This document shows positions 1 through 6,742 of a stretch of DNA of 52,799 nucleotides, piece after piece. A model generated the notes under the pieces. That model had not been told where the DNA came from, made no database searches, and saw nothing but the letters and a program-made list of their open reading frames with translations. Position numbers and translations under genes: made by a program. Source of the stretch: Prevotella sp. KH2C16 (GTDB taxonomy: Bacteria; Bacteroidota; Bacteroidia; Bacteroidales; Bacteroidaceae). How positions within the stretch are numbered: position 1 is the first letter of the stretch; each line of letters opens with the position of its first letter. The stretch spans positions 1-52,799 of the forward strand of contig NZ_FOOW01000020.1 of the NCBI RefSeq assembly GCF_900113305.1. The letters are read 5' to 3'.

Positions 1-435
1 GGCAAGGCCGACAGACACACCATCGCCAATGCATGCACCAGAGGCTACCTCTGCCGGGGATGGAAGCTCATGTACGAGGATGACTGGTCGCCGCTCGGAG
101 ACTACCGCTACAAGCCTACTCCGGGGCGGAACCTTGACGGGTCGCTGAAGCCGGGGCACACCATGTCCCCCATCTATGCCGCACGCCAGTCGGCTGAGAC
201 GAGGAAAATGAGGTCGGACAAGGCACGGGAGCTCTGCAGGCGGCTTAATGCCACCCCCGGCAGCAACTGGGGACGGTACCTGGACAAGCGCAAGCCCGTC
301 GAGTGCCTCACCACGGGAGAGCGGTTCGCATCCATCGGGGAGGCGGCAGCGAGGTACAATCTCCCCCAGAATTATATCAGCAGCGCAATCTCGAGGAACG
401 GCACGGTGCACGGGCTGAAATTTCAGAAAATATGA
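1..435 (+). CDS. NUMOD1-type DNA-binding protein, 5'-truncated
   Basis: The frame is open from base 1, so this is the C-terminal part of a longer gene; the ATG at 70 is probably internal. The last 40 residues (VECLTTGERFASIGEAA... then ISSAISRNGTVHGLKF) match the NUMOD1 module, a small helix-turn-helix domain found C-terminal to HNH/GIY-YIG homing endonucleases and in phage DNA-binding proteins. The segment before the first ATG (IANACTRGYLCRGWKL) resembles a second, divergent copy. No nuclease motif lies in the visible part. The DNA is clearly GC-rich, like the far right end of the window and unlike the early genes. Confidence 0.65.
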   Translation, partial: GKADRHTIANACTRGYLCRGWKLMYEDDWSPLGDYRYKPTPGRNLDGSLKPGHTMSPIYAARQSAETRKMRSDKARELCRRLNATPGSNWGRYLDKRKPVECLTTGERFASIGEAAARYNLPQNYISSAISRNGTVHGLKFQKI

Positions 436-569
436 GCAATAGGAATTTTTTAGATACACCCTGCCCCCGCTGCGCATGGTACGGAGGGACGGAGGGCGAC
501 AACTTCTGGTGCAACAACCCGGGGTGCGTGAATTATAGGCAATTTATTGAAAGAAAGGAAACAAAATGA
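432..569 (+). CDS. 45-residue cysteine-rich zinc-ribbon-like protein
   Basis: The ATG overlaps the previous stop (ATGA) and the stop overlaps the next start (ATGA), so three tiny genes are tightly coupled. The protein holds CPRC and, 15 residues on, CNNPGC: four cysteines that could bind one zinc. Such mini zinc ribbons are common and uncharacterised in phages. The N-terminus MSNRNF resembles that of the next gene (MKNRNF). The function is unknown. Confidence 0.55.
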   Translation: MSNRNFLDTPCPRCAWYGGTEGDNFWCNNPGCVNYRQFIERKETK

Positions 570-685
570 AGAACAGGAACTTTATCATCGTCGCCCTTCT
601 GGGCATCCTGCTGCTGCTCGCGGTCATCGCCGTGCAGCTTGACGGCATCACGGACATACTCAACGAGTGCATGGTGTACGATTAA
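566..685 (+). CDS. 39-residue single-span membrane peptide
   Basis: It is translationally coupled (ATGA) to the upstream gene. The short basic N-terminus MKNRNF is followed by about 18 hydrophobic residues (IIVALLGILLLLAVIAVQ) and an acidic tail. This is a one-span inner-membrane peptide or an uncleaved signal anchor. A role in lysis (small holin-like peptide) is possible given a likely late-gene position, but nothing specific shows it. Confidence 0.5.
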   Translation: MKNRNFIIVALLGILLLLAVIAVQLDGITDILNECMVYD

Positions 686-701
686 CGGAAAGGAGGATTA
701 T

Positions 702-860
702 ATGAAAGACTTTGGAAAGTACATCATCGAGAAGTCAAGGGAATACTCCGGCGATGTGGCCATCCAGCTCGCCTACAGGCAGGGTGCCGAGGAGGCCATG
801 AACTGGGTCAACGAAAGGATGGCGGACTTCATCCGGAAGAATACGGAGGGGGCAAGCTGA
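702..860 (+). CDS. 52-residue hypothetical protein with canonical ribosome-binding site
   Basis: It starts at ATG 702, placed by a strong AAAGGAGG 6-7 nt upstream, which is unusual in this AT-rich, mostly SD-less phage. The product is a small amphipathic helical protein (IIEKSREYSG..., EEAMNWVNERMADFIRK) without cysteines or membrane segments. It is the last rightward gene before the convergent leftward lysogeny genes. I do not recognise the family. Confidence 0.55.
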   Translation: MKDFGKYIIEKSREYSGDVAIQLAYRQGAEEAMNWVNERMADFIRKNTEGAS

Positions 861-877
861 TGGTCTAATTATTCGTC

Positions 878-1180
878 TTAAAGGATGTCGGTTGTTGTTT
901 GCGAGAAAATGTTTCCCGTTCCAAATAAAATATACCATGGAGATATATTATAGTCTTTTATAAGACATGTAATATATTCTATTTTTAGCACTCTGCGTTC
1001 CGGCTCGTTACGCAGAGTGCAAAGGTTCCAATAATTTATATTATATTTTTTTGCAAAAGAATTCAGACTTTTTAGTTTGCGTTGACCTATTAGAACATCT
1101 AAGGCTATAAAAAATCTTTTTGTTATAGCTATCGCTTCAGGTGAGACATTAAACATTACTCCTGTTATTATGTTCGTCAA
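878..1180 (-). CDS. Small HTH-like protein of the lysogeny operon
   Basis: Last gene of the leftward block that begins with the repressor. The centre (LNSFAKKYNINYWNLCTLR, then YITCLIKDYNISPWYILFGTGNIF) looks like the N-terminal HTH of Bacteroidota phage repressors, including the characteristic W-x-L-x-G-x-G segment that ends that domain. A second DNA-binding regulator without a peptidase domain is likely. The start at 1180 overlaps the upstream gene by 32 nt; an internal ATG at 1156 would nearly remove the overlap. Confidence 0.5.
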   Translation of the reverse strand: MTNIITGVMFNVSPEAIAITKRFFIALDVLIGQRKLKSLNSFAKKYNINYWNLCTLRNEPERRVLKIEYITCLIKDYNISPWYILFGTGNIFSQTTTDIL

Positions 1181-1460
1181 GTAATCGCATTAGCATTACT
1201 ACAAGTTTATTTTTTATTTCCTGCATTACATCTATTTGGTCTTGCTGTCTATCTACCTGATGTTGCAGTTTAGATATTATAGCTCTTTGACTCTTTATGA
1301 TGTCAATGGCTTTGATATGGCTTGACTTATAGAAGTTTTCCATATCTTCACTCATTGCGTAATTGTTTATAGTTGGACTGTTTCCAGATATTTGCGTGCT
1401 GTTTCCTTTTATGGAATTATCACTTTGTCCTCCTTTTGAGTTTAGTTCATTACTTGCCAT
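1149..1460 (-). CDS. Coiled-coil protein of the lysogeny operon
   Basis: It has a Ser/Asn/Gly-rich N-terminal 35 residues (NSKGGQSDNSIKGNS, SGNSPTINNYAMSEDMEN) followed by a long predicted coiled coil rich in Gln/Ile/Leu (AIISKLQHQVDRQQDQIDVMQ). It lies directly downstream of the repressor with a gap of a few bases, so they are co-transcribed. The repressor has a similar NSSGANSANAIHGNAV linker, hinting at a shared origin or interaction. Its function is unknown; a repressor partner or anti-repressor-type regulator would fit. Confidence 0.5.
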   Translation of the reverse strand: MASNELNSKGGQSDNSIKGNSTQISGNSPTINNYAMSEDMENFYKSSHIKAIDIIKSQRAIISKLQHQVDRQQDQIDVMQEIKNKLVVMLMRLLDEHNNRSNV

Positions 1461-1465
1461 AATCG

Positions 1466-2212
1466 TTATATTAAATTATTACTATATTCTTTTGTTACAC
1501 ATCCTATGACTAAGTCTACATGCCGTATAGATGATTTGGGTATTTTTATAGGAGAATGTATTAGTGTTCCATCTGGATAAGTTTCTGTATTTGAGCTATA
1601 TGCTAAAATATAATTTTCCCCTCCATCTTGAAGTCTTTTCGTTATTCTAAACTCGGTCGTTTCAATACAGTAATTTCGACCCCATATTAGCAGATTGGTA
1701 TCATATACACGTTTTAGTGCAAGAATAGATCCACTGGGATATTCCACCATGCTGTCCCCATAATGCCGTATGGCAGATGTAGCCTCTCGGAACCAATCTC
1801 CAGTATCAATGTATTCTGCAACGGAGTTACTATCAAGATTAGCTATCATAGAGTTTGTTCCTCCAATAGTAGAAACGTCATCATAGAACGGGATTTTGTT
1901 CCGTTTGTCTTCGTGAGAGATTTCGTTACTGTTAAGAATTACAGCGTTCCCATGTATTGCATTTGCAGAGTTTGCTCCAGATGAATTTATAGTGTTTTTA
2001 TCAGATTTAAGCATATCCCCTCTTCCGCTAATAAGCCAGTCCATATTTAATTCGGGATAATGAGCTGATATTAGTTTTTTTGAACTGTTTCGCATATTAG
2101 AATTTGTACTTGAAACAAAACCGTTTGCTAATCCAGTTATTTGCTGAAATTGAGACTCGTTAATTCCAAGATAAGCTATAAAACACTTTAATCTTTCTTG
2201 CACCTCGTTCAT
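1466..2212 (-). CDS. Phage repressor, HTH plus S24 (LexA/CI-type) peptidase
   Basis: The N-terminal ~75 residues form the HTH used in Bacteroidota phage repressors (ESQFQQITGLANGFVSS ... ELNMDWLISGRGDML). A polar linker follows, then an S24 peptidase domain. The catalytic Ser is in YGDSMVEYPSG near residue 153, and a candidate Lys lies in the strand around ITKRLQDGGENYIL. Such proteins hold the lytic promoter off and self-cleave when RecA is activated. I chose ATG 2212 (MNEVQERL); the longer reading starts at TTG. It is divergent from the Cro-like gene, with a 25-bp palindrome (2245-2269) between them and a second copy at 10235. It implies a temperate phage. Confidence 0.85.
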   Translation of the reverse strand: MNEVQERLKCFIAYLGINESQFQQITGLANGFVSSTNSNMRNSSKKLISAHYPELNMDWLISGRGDMLKSDKNTINSSGANSANAIHGNAVILNSNEISHEDKRNKIPFYDDVSTIGGTNSMIANLDSNSVAEYIDTGDWFREATSAIRHYGDSMVEYPSGSILALKRVYDTNLLIWGRNYCIETTEFRITKRLQDGGENYILAYSSNTETYPDGTLIHSPIKIPKSSIRHVDLVIGCVTKEYSNNLI

Positions 2213-2244
2213 ACTCTTAATTATTCTTAACGGCAAGTAAATAT

Positions 2245-2269
2245 TTAGATTAACCTTAGGTTATTCTAA
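2245..2269. promoter_or_regulatory. Repressor operator, 25-bp palindrome (site 1)
   Basis: Near-perfect dyad: half-sites TTAGATTAACC and GGTTATTCTAA around a TTA centre. It lies between the divergent repressor and Cro-like genes and covers the -33 region of the rightward promoter, so binding would block RNA polymerase. A second copy with the same half-site pattern sits at 10235-10259. That the repressor binds it is inferred from position and duplication. Confidence 0.75.
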
Positions 2270-2287
2270 ATTTATTTATTACCTTTG
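2256..2287 (+). promoter_or_regulatory. Early rightward promoter (Bacteroidota type)
   Basis: The -7 box TACCTTTG is at 2280-2287. The upstream element at 2256-2259 is TTAG rather than TTTG, 20 nt away, and lies at the centre of the operator palindrome. The same geometry recurs at 10246/10270. It probably drives the Cro-like, LuxR-HTH and recombination genes. Confidence 0.65.
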
Positions 2288-2347
2288 CATTGTAATATTA
2301 AATATAACGATGCAAAGATAAAGAAAGTATTTGATTATAGCAAGAAA

Positions 2348-2575
2348 ATGGAGAAAAACAGAAAAAAAATGACCCTGCGGGGCTATTATGAGGGTCTTCC
2401 TGACGCAAATTGTCCGAAGACGGATTTCATCAACGAGGTCGCCTCAAGGACAGGAGTTACCTCTACGACGGTTAGAAATTGGATTTTCTATGGCATGAAA
2501 CCTGCTAATGAAAACCATATTAAAGTGTTGGTAGATGTTACAGGAATACCTGCGGATGAATTATGGATGGATTAG
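2348..2575 (+). CDS. Cro-like small HTH protein
   Basis: This is the first gene rightward of the repressor operator. The 75-residue product has a helix-turn-helix (TDFINEVASRTGVTSTTVRNWI) and the ending HIKVLVDVTGIPADELW, seen in small XRE-like phage regulators. The reading frame is open upstream to a TTG, but ATG 2348 (MEKNRKK) is the first normal start. Position opposite the repressor suggests a Cro/antirepressor role at the same operator. Its end overlaps the next gene's start by 13 nt. Confidence 0.6.
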   Translation: MEKNRKKMTLRGYYEGLPDANCPKTDFINEVASRTGVTSTTVRNWIFYGMKPANENHIKVLVDVTGIPADELWMD

Positions 2576-3117
2576 AGTTCTACATTTTTGAAGGTGAGCT
2601 TTGGTGCAAGTCTGATGACGGTAAAAACCAAGTCGTAGATGAAAGTCAAACAGAACTTATCAAGTCTGTATTGGAGGAGATAAGAGAGTGCTACCCTGAT
2701 GCTTACAAAGCTCTAACGAAAGAGTATCAAAAGAGTTCTTTGAATGTTCCGTACTATCAGTACCTTATCGTTAGAAGATTTTGTAAATGCAACTTCGGCA
2801 AGTTAGATGGGACTAAGTCTGATATAGACAGAACGGGTAGATTTAACTTTGAAAAAGTTGAGTGTCCTTTAAGGGGGGAGTGTAGGTTTGAGGGAGTGGT
2901 TTGCTCGCCGAAATTCAACTCAAAACTATCTGAAGCAGAGTTAAGAGTTATGAAACTTATCTATCAAGGAGCAAGCAAGGAAGAGATTGCAGAACGACTG
3001 TACCTCTCTCCGAACACGATTAAGAACCATATCAAGTCTGCATACTTGAAGTTGGGGATACATGAAAAGTCTGATTTTATCAGATATGCGAATGAAAATA
3101 ATTTGTTTAACAATTAA
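2563..3117 (+). CDS. LuxR/GerE-type HTH regulator
   Basis: The C-terminal 60 residues are a clear GerE/LuxR HTH: LSEAELRVMKLIYQGASKE, then EIAERLYLSPNTIKNHIKS and the dimerising YLKLGIHEKSDFIRYA. The N-terminal ~120 residues are unlike response-regulator receivers. They contain a possible zinc site (RRFCKCNFGK ... CPLRGECRFEGVVC). These HTHs usually activate transcription. As an early gene it is a candidate activator of the phage's own promoters (three late promoters share a palindrome), but no link is shown. Overlaps the Cro-like gene by 13 nt. Confidence 0.75.
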   Translation: MDGLEFYIFEGELWCKSDDGKNQVVDESQTELIKSVLEEIRECYPDAYKALTKEYQKSSLNVPYYQYLIVRRFCKCNFGKLDGTKSDIDRTGRFNFEKVECPLRGECRFEGVVCSPKFNSKLSEAELRVMKLIYQGASKEEIAERLYLSPNTIKNHIKSAYLKLGIHEKSDFIRYANENNLFNN

Positions 3118-3131
3118 ACACACTAAGAGCA

Positions 3132-4058
3132 ATGAGTTTATTTAAGAAGCCTTCGGAGTTGGCTATTAACTCCACGATTAAAGTGTTAGTTTACGGTGCG
3201 CCTGGCATGGGTAAGTCAACTCTCGGCCTTTCAGCACCAAGTCCTGTGTTGTTGGATTTTGACGGTGGAGTTCAACGAGTGAACGGAGCGTTCCAAGTGC
3301 CAACCTTGCAGGTTGAGAAGTGGGATGATGTAATCTCCGCACTCAACGAAGATTTGTCGGAGTACAAGACAATCGTCATCGACACAGCAGGTAAGGCATT
3401 GGACTTCATGTCAGCCTACATCATCAAGAACGAGCCAAAGTTGGCCAAGCGTGATGGCAGCCTTTCACTTCAAGGGTTTGGAGCAAGAAAGACTATGTTT
3501 ATCAATTTCTTGAAGCAGGTCAGCATGATGGGTAAGAACCTCGTCTTTATCGCTCACGAGCGAGAGGATAAGGATGGTGAGCAGAAGATTGTCCGTCCAG
3601 AAATGGGAGGTAGTTCTGTCGGCGACCTTATCAAAGAGCTGGATTTGGTGGGCTATATGCAAGCCTACGGAGAGAAACGCTATGTCTATTGGGGCGTGAA
3701 CGAGAAAGCATACACCAAGAATACTTGCAATCTGCCTAACGCTATGGAAGTACCGACTATCATTAATGAGCAAGGTGCTGTTACAGGCGAGAATCGCTTC
3801 CTTTCTAATATTTTCGAGAGTTACCACACCTATTTGAAGAATGAGCGTGAAACTCGAAAAGAGTATGACGAACTGATTGAGTCTGCAAAGGAGGAAGTTG
3901 AAGCAATCGTAGATGCAAGCACTGCCAACGACTTCTGCAAGGCTTTCGCAGAGAGTAAGCAGATTTGGGACAGCAAACTGAAAATAGGTATGCTTGTTAA
4001 GGCTAAGTGCGACAAGTTGGGATTGAAGTTCGACAAAAAGACCAAGAAATATGCTTAA
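3132..4058 (+). CDS. Sak4-like RecA-fold recombination ATPase
   Basis: Walker A GAPGMGKST is at residues 22-30 and a Walker-B-like strand at TIVIDTAG; the family is the phage AAA_24/Sak4 type of about 300 residues. Sak4 proteins bind single-stranded DNA and, with an SSB, promote strand annealing in phage recombination. Here an exonuclease (next gene, 8-nt overlap) and an SSB-like protein follow, making a complete recombination set. The start follows the CACACTAAGAGCA-ATG context, repeated before the helicase at 6743. Confidence 0.8.
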   Translation: MSLFKKPSELAINSTIKVLVYGAPGMGKSTLGLSAPSPVLLDFDGGVQRVNGAFQVPTLQVEKWDDVISALNEDLSEYKTIVIDTAGKALDFMSAYIIKNEPKLAKRDGSLSLQGFGARKTMFINFLKQVSMMGKNLVFIAHEREDKDGEQKIVRPEMGGSSVGDLIKELDLVGYMQAYGEKRYVYWGVNEKAYTKNTCNLPNAMEVPTIINEQGAVTGENRFLSNIFESYHTYLKNERETRKEYDELIESAKEEVEAIVDASTANDFCKAFAESKQIWDSKLKIGMLVKAKCDKLGLKFDKKTKKYA

Positions 4059-4869
4059 ATACAGATTTTATCCGACCTTGCTCGATAAATTTTCTAATTT
4101 TTTAGATACGCAGGCGGAGGATTACTTCTACCAAGACGAGCAAGGTGAATGGCATAAAAACTATAACGAAGCAGACGAAACGCTCCACTTCTCGCAGGAA
4201 GAAGTGGATGCGCTTCTGAAGCAGGAGTTATTGGATGCCATAAACAAAGTGCCTCACGAACCGTCAGAAGCGGCAAGTAAAGGAACTGCACTGAATGAGG
4301 TAGTAGATTGTCTTATCCATCATCGTAATAGCGACAATGATAGCGTTAAAATTTGCAAGGCAGACCTCAACGGAGTTAAGGCTATCAAGGCTACCTGTGA
4401 TGGTTTTGAGTTCTTGTTTGACATACCTTTCTGCAAGTCCATTGCTGAGTATTTCAAAGGCTCGTTAAGTCAAGTCTATACTGCTGCAACTCTTGAAACC
4501 AAGTACGGAGAAGTAGAGTTGTACGGATATATAGACGAGTTACGAGAAAACAAGGTGTTTGACTTGAAGACAACATCACGCTACGAGTTCGGGAAGTATG
4601 CCAAGTATTGGCAAAGACATGTCTATCCTTACACTCTCATAGAGAGCGGTGCTTGTACGGAGATTAACTCTTTTGAGTTCACTGCTTACGTTTTAAAAGG
4701 TGGTACAAGTCGGACACCTCTCATCACGGGAGTTCAGTACCCAGAGGTCTATCAGTACGACCATGAGCAAAGCAAGGTTCTGTTGAAAGACATCTGTGAG
4801 AGATTTTGCGAGTTCTTGGAAGATAACAGGAATTTGATAAGTAACAAGAAGATTTTTAATGAAGCGTAA
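4051..4869 (+). CDS. PD-(D/E)XK exonuclease, recombination partner
   Basis: The 272-residue protein carries the core of the PD-(D/E)XK fold. An early helix is ASKGTALNEVVD; then come GYIDELRENKVFDLKTT (residues ~158-174: acidic residue, then D-x-K) and a following helix with FGKYAKYWQRHVYPY like the QxxxY helix of Cas4/RecB nucleases. It probably resects DNA ends to feed the Sak4-like ATPase it overlaps. The Cas4-like family is an alternative label; no iron-sulfur cysteine cluster is seen. Confidence 0.75.
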   Translation: MLKYRFYPTLLDKFSNFLDTQAEDYFYQDEQGEWHKNYNEADETLHFSQEEVDALLKQELLDAINKVPHEPSEAASKGTALNEVVDCLIHHRNSDNDSVKICKADLNGVKAIKATCDGFEFLFDIPFCKSIAEYFKGSLSQVYTAATLETKYGEVELYGYIDELRENKVFDLKTTSRYEFGKYAKYWQRHVYPYTLIESGACTEINSFEFTAYVLKGGTSRTPLITGVQYPEVYQYDHEQSKVLLKDICERFCEFLEDNRNLISNKKIFNEA

Positions 4870-4871
4870 TT

Positions 4872-5339
4872 ATGGCAAATCAGATTAGCGGAAAAGTATT
4901 GATTATAGAAAATGCTGTTACCCTCCCTACAAGGAGTGGAGGCACGTTCACCAAGCGTCAGATTGTCCTTGACGCAAGTCATTACGACCCAATGACAGGA
5001 CAAAAGTTTGAGAATTATCCTGCCTTTGACTTCGTGGGCAACAGGGTGAATGAGTTGGATAGTTTCAAGGTCGGAGATTTAGTAACGATTTCCTTTGCGT
5101 TGAACGGAAGACCATTTGACAAAGACGGCAAGACTATCTACATCACCTCCGTTACGGGGTATAAGATAGAGCCTTATCAGCGCCAAAACAACGGCTATCA
5201 GCAGTCCAATGGTGTTCAATCAAACACTCCTACCCCATCAAGTCCACAGCAGCCTACAAGCGGACAAAACGAGCAGCCGTTTCCACCGCAAGTAGATGAG
5301 AGTGGTAATTTGAAAAACGAAGATGATTTACCGTTTTAG
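4872..5339 (+). CDS. Single-stranded DNA-binding protein (DUF3127-type OB fold)
   Basis: The N-terminal 105 residues fit the DUF3127 OB-fold pattern (SGKVLIIENAVTLPTRSGG, FTKRQIVLDA, YPAFDFVGNRV, VGDLVTISFALNGRPF). A Gln/Ser/Pro-rich disordered linker and an acidic tip, EDDLPF, follow, just like the DDDIPF tip that bacterial SSBs use to recruit repair and replication proteins. It lies with the Sak4 ATPase and nuclease. Two other replication-region proteins of this phage end the same way (6030 and 12381). Confidence 0.8.
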   Translation: MANQISGKVLIIENAVTLPTRSGGTFTKRQIVLDASHYDPMTGQKFENYPAFDFVGNRVNELDSFKVGDLVTISFALNGRPFDKDGKTIYITSVTGYKIEPYQRQNNGYQQSNGVQSNTPTPSSPQQPTSGQNEQPFPPQVDESGNLKNEDDLPF

Positions 5340-5342
5340 CGT

Positions 5343-5582
5343 ATGGAAGAAGAAAGAATGACACAGAAAACGGTTGTACTCCAACATCTGAAAAGATTTG
5401 GCAGTATTGAGCCACTTACAGCCTTACGAGAGTATGGAATTTACCGTTTGGGGGCAAGAGTGGCAGACCTACGAAGTGAGGGTTACAACATCATCACAGA
5501 AACAAAGGCTTCTGTTAGTCGTATCACTGGCAGGCCGGTTCATTTTGCAAACTATAAGTTGGTAGGTAATGGCTCTGTATAA
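5343..5582 (+). CDS. Small winged-HTH domain protein
   Basis: 79 residues with a phage HTH_39-like pattern: KTVVLQHLKRFGSIEPLTAL, REYGIYRLGARVADLRSEGY (recognition helix) and a beta wing with NYKLVGNG. It could begin at ATG 5343 or ATG 5358 (MTQKT). Homologous domains are common in Bacteroidota phage recombination blocks. The role is probably DNA binding; the target is unknown. It overlaps the next gene by 14 nt. Confidence 0.65.
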   Translation: MEEERMTQKTVVLQHLKRFGSIEPLTALREYGIYRLGARVADLRSEGYNIITETKASVSRITGRPVHFANYKLVGNGSV

Positions 5583-6009
5583 TCTCTTGAATGACTATGA
5601 CTTGCAGAAGTTCAAAGAGAAGTGCAATGAAATGGTGCGTAGGAAAGCCTATGTAGAGTTGAAGAATAAACTCACAACAAGGTCTTTGGCTCAAAATAGT
5701 TTCTTGCACGTTTTGTTGGGTTACTTCGGTTCAGAGTTTGGTATGACAATCGAGCAAGTGAAGTACGACTTCTTCAAGAAAAAATGCAATAAGGATATAT
5801 TCGAGAGAACGAGAATAAACAAGCGAGGACAGCAAGTAACCTATATCAGAAGCACTACCGAGCTTGATAAAGGAGAAATGACAACTGCAATCGAAAGGTT
5901 CAGAAATTGGAGTGCATCAGAATGTGGCTTATACTTGCCCAGTCCTCACGAATCAGAAATGCTGTTTTACGCACAGCAACAGATTGAAAATAATAAAGAA
6001 TTTTTATAA
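5569..6009 (+). CDS. NinB-like recombination protein
   Basis: The segment KNKLTTRSLAQNSFLHVLLGYFGSEFGM fits the NinB/Orf pattern (a positive strand, then R-S-x-x-Q-N and an aromatic helix). This is the lambda recombination mediator that binds single-stranded DNA and SSB. Its length of 146 is close to the family norm. The setting between the SSB and the helicase/NinG genes supports the call. The C-terminal half is divergent, so I keep this as a likely rather than firm assignment. Confidence 0.6.
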   Translation: MALYNLLNDYDLQKFKEKCNEMVRRKAYVELKNKLTTRSLAQNSFLHVLLGYFGSEFGMTIEQVKYDFFKKKCNKDIFERTRINKRGQQVTYIRSTTELDKGEMTTAIERFRNWSASECGLYLPSPHESEMLFYAQQQIENNKEFL

Positions 6010-6029
6010 CATTAAACAAAAATAAAACT

Positions 6030-6689
6030 ATGCTCGCAGATTTAAAAGACTATCGCCCAGCAAAGATTAACTTCGTGCTTGACGATAAAGCAAAAGAAAC
6101 ATTCAGTGAAGTAATGGTACTCTTCAAAGGTGCCAAGTCATCAAAGGAAGCCTTAAAGGTTTTCAAGGAGAAATTCAACTGCCTATTCCCAGAGGGTGAG
6201 TTGGCAACTCGTAACTATGACAATCACGAAATCTCTATGATTAGAGAAGAGTATTGTCTGAAAGAAGAGAACGATGTTCCAAAGCGTAAGCAGGAACTTG
6301 CCGAAACGCTGGAAGCTATCAAGGCAATGAAGAAGTCGGCAGAGGAAGCCTACAACTCTATCTTACTTGAAATTGCTGATTTGGCAGCGAGAGTAAAGGA
6401 GGGTACGACAGACTTCAAGCTCTCATCGACAGAAACAGTGAGGATTGCCCTCAATGGCTATTTCTTGTTCTATTCGTGGGTAGATGGAGAAATGCAACTC
6501 GTGAAAGCTCAAAAGATTCCCGAATGGGATCGAAACACGTTGTGGTCACAGGAGGATGTGAACCGTGAGGCAATGAAAGAATTGTTTGGTATCGAGTTCC
6601 CCGAAGTAGAAAAGCCTACGATGAACGAAGACTTGCCCGAAAGTGCAGATGATGACGATTTGCCTTTTGGCGACGATGAAGATGAATAA
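6030..6689 (+). CDS. Helical recombination-region protein with SSB-like acidic tail
   Basis: I do not recognise the domain. It begins with a small alpha/beta segment, then long charged helices (KRKQELAETLEAIKAMKKSAEEAY) likely to form a coiled coil, and a C-terminal region with FYSWVDGEMQLVKAQK. The last 25 residues are strongly acidic and include ADDDDLPFGDDEDE, carrying the same DDLPF tip as the SSB at 4872. It may bind the same partners or compete with the SSB. The gene is followed by a strong terminator. Confidence 0.6.
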   Translation: MLADLKDYRPAKINFVLDDKAKETFSEVMVLFKGAKSSKEALKVFKEKFNCLFPEGELATRNYDNHEISMIREEYCLKEENDVPKRKQELAETLEAIKAMKKSAEEAYNSILLEIADLAARVKEGTTDFKLSSTETVRIALNGYFLFYSWVDGEMQLVKAQKIPEWDRNTLWSQEDVNREAMKELFGIEFPEVEKPTMNEDLPESADDDDLPFGDDEDE

Positions 6690-6701
6690 CTAACTACAAT
6701 C

Positions 6702-6728
6702 GGTGCGGTGAAATTCCGCACCATTTTT
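6702..6728 (+). terminator. Rho-independent terminator
   Basis: A perfect 7-bp stem GGTGCGG/CCGCACC with a 7-nt loop, followed by ATTTTT. It sits between the gene ending at 6689 and the helicase start at 6743, so helicase expression needs read-through or its own promoter. Confidence 0.8.
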
Positions 6729-6742
6729 ACACACTAAGAGCA

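Noticed and set aside
70..435. Complete 121-residue gene starting at ATG 70
   Set aside because: The frame stays open to base 1 and the upstream residues continue a NUMOD-like pattern, so the gene is cut by the window edge.
2213..2236. Extended repressor start at 2236
   Set aside because: The first codon there is TTG and the added residues (PLRIIKS) are not part of the HTH pattern; ATG 2212 is a better start.
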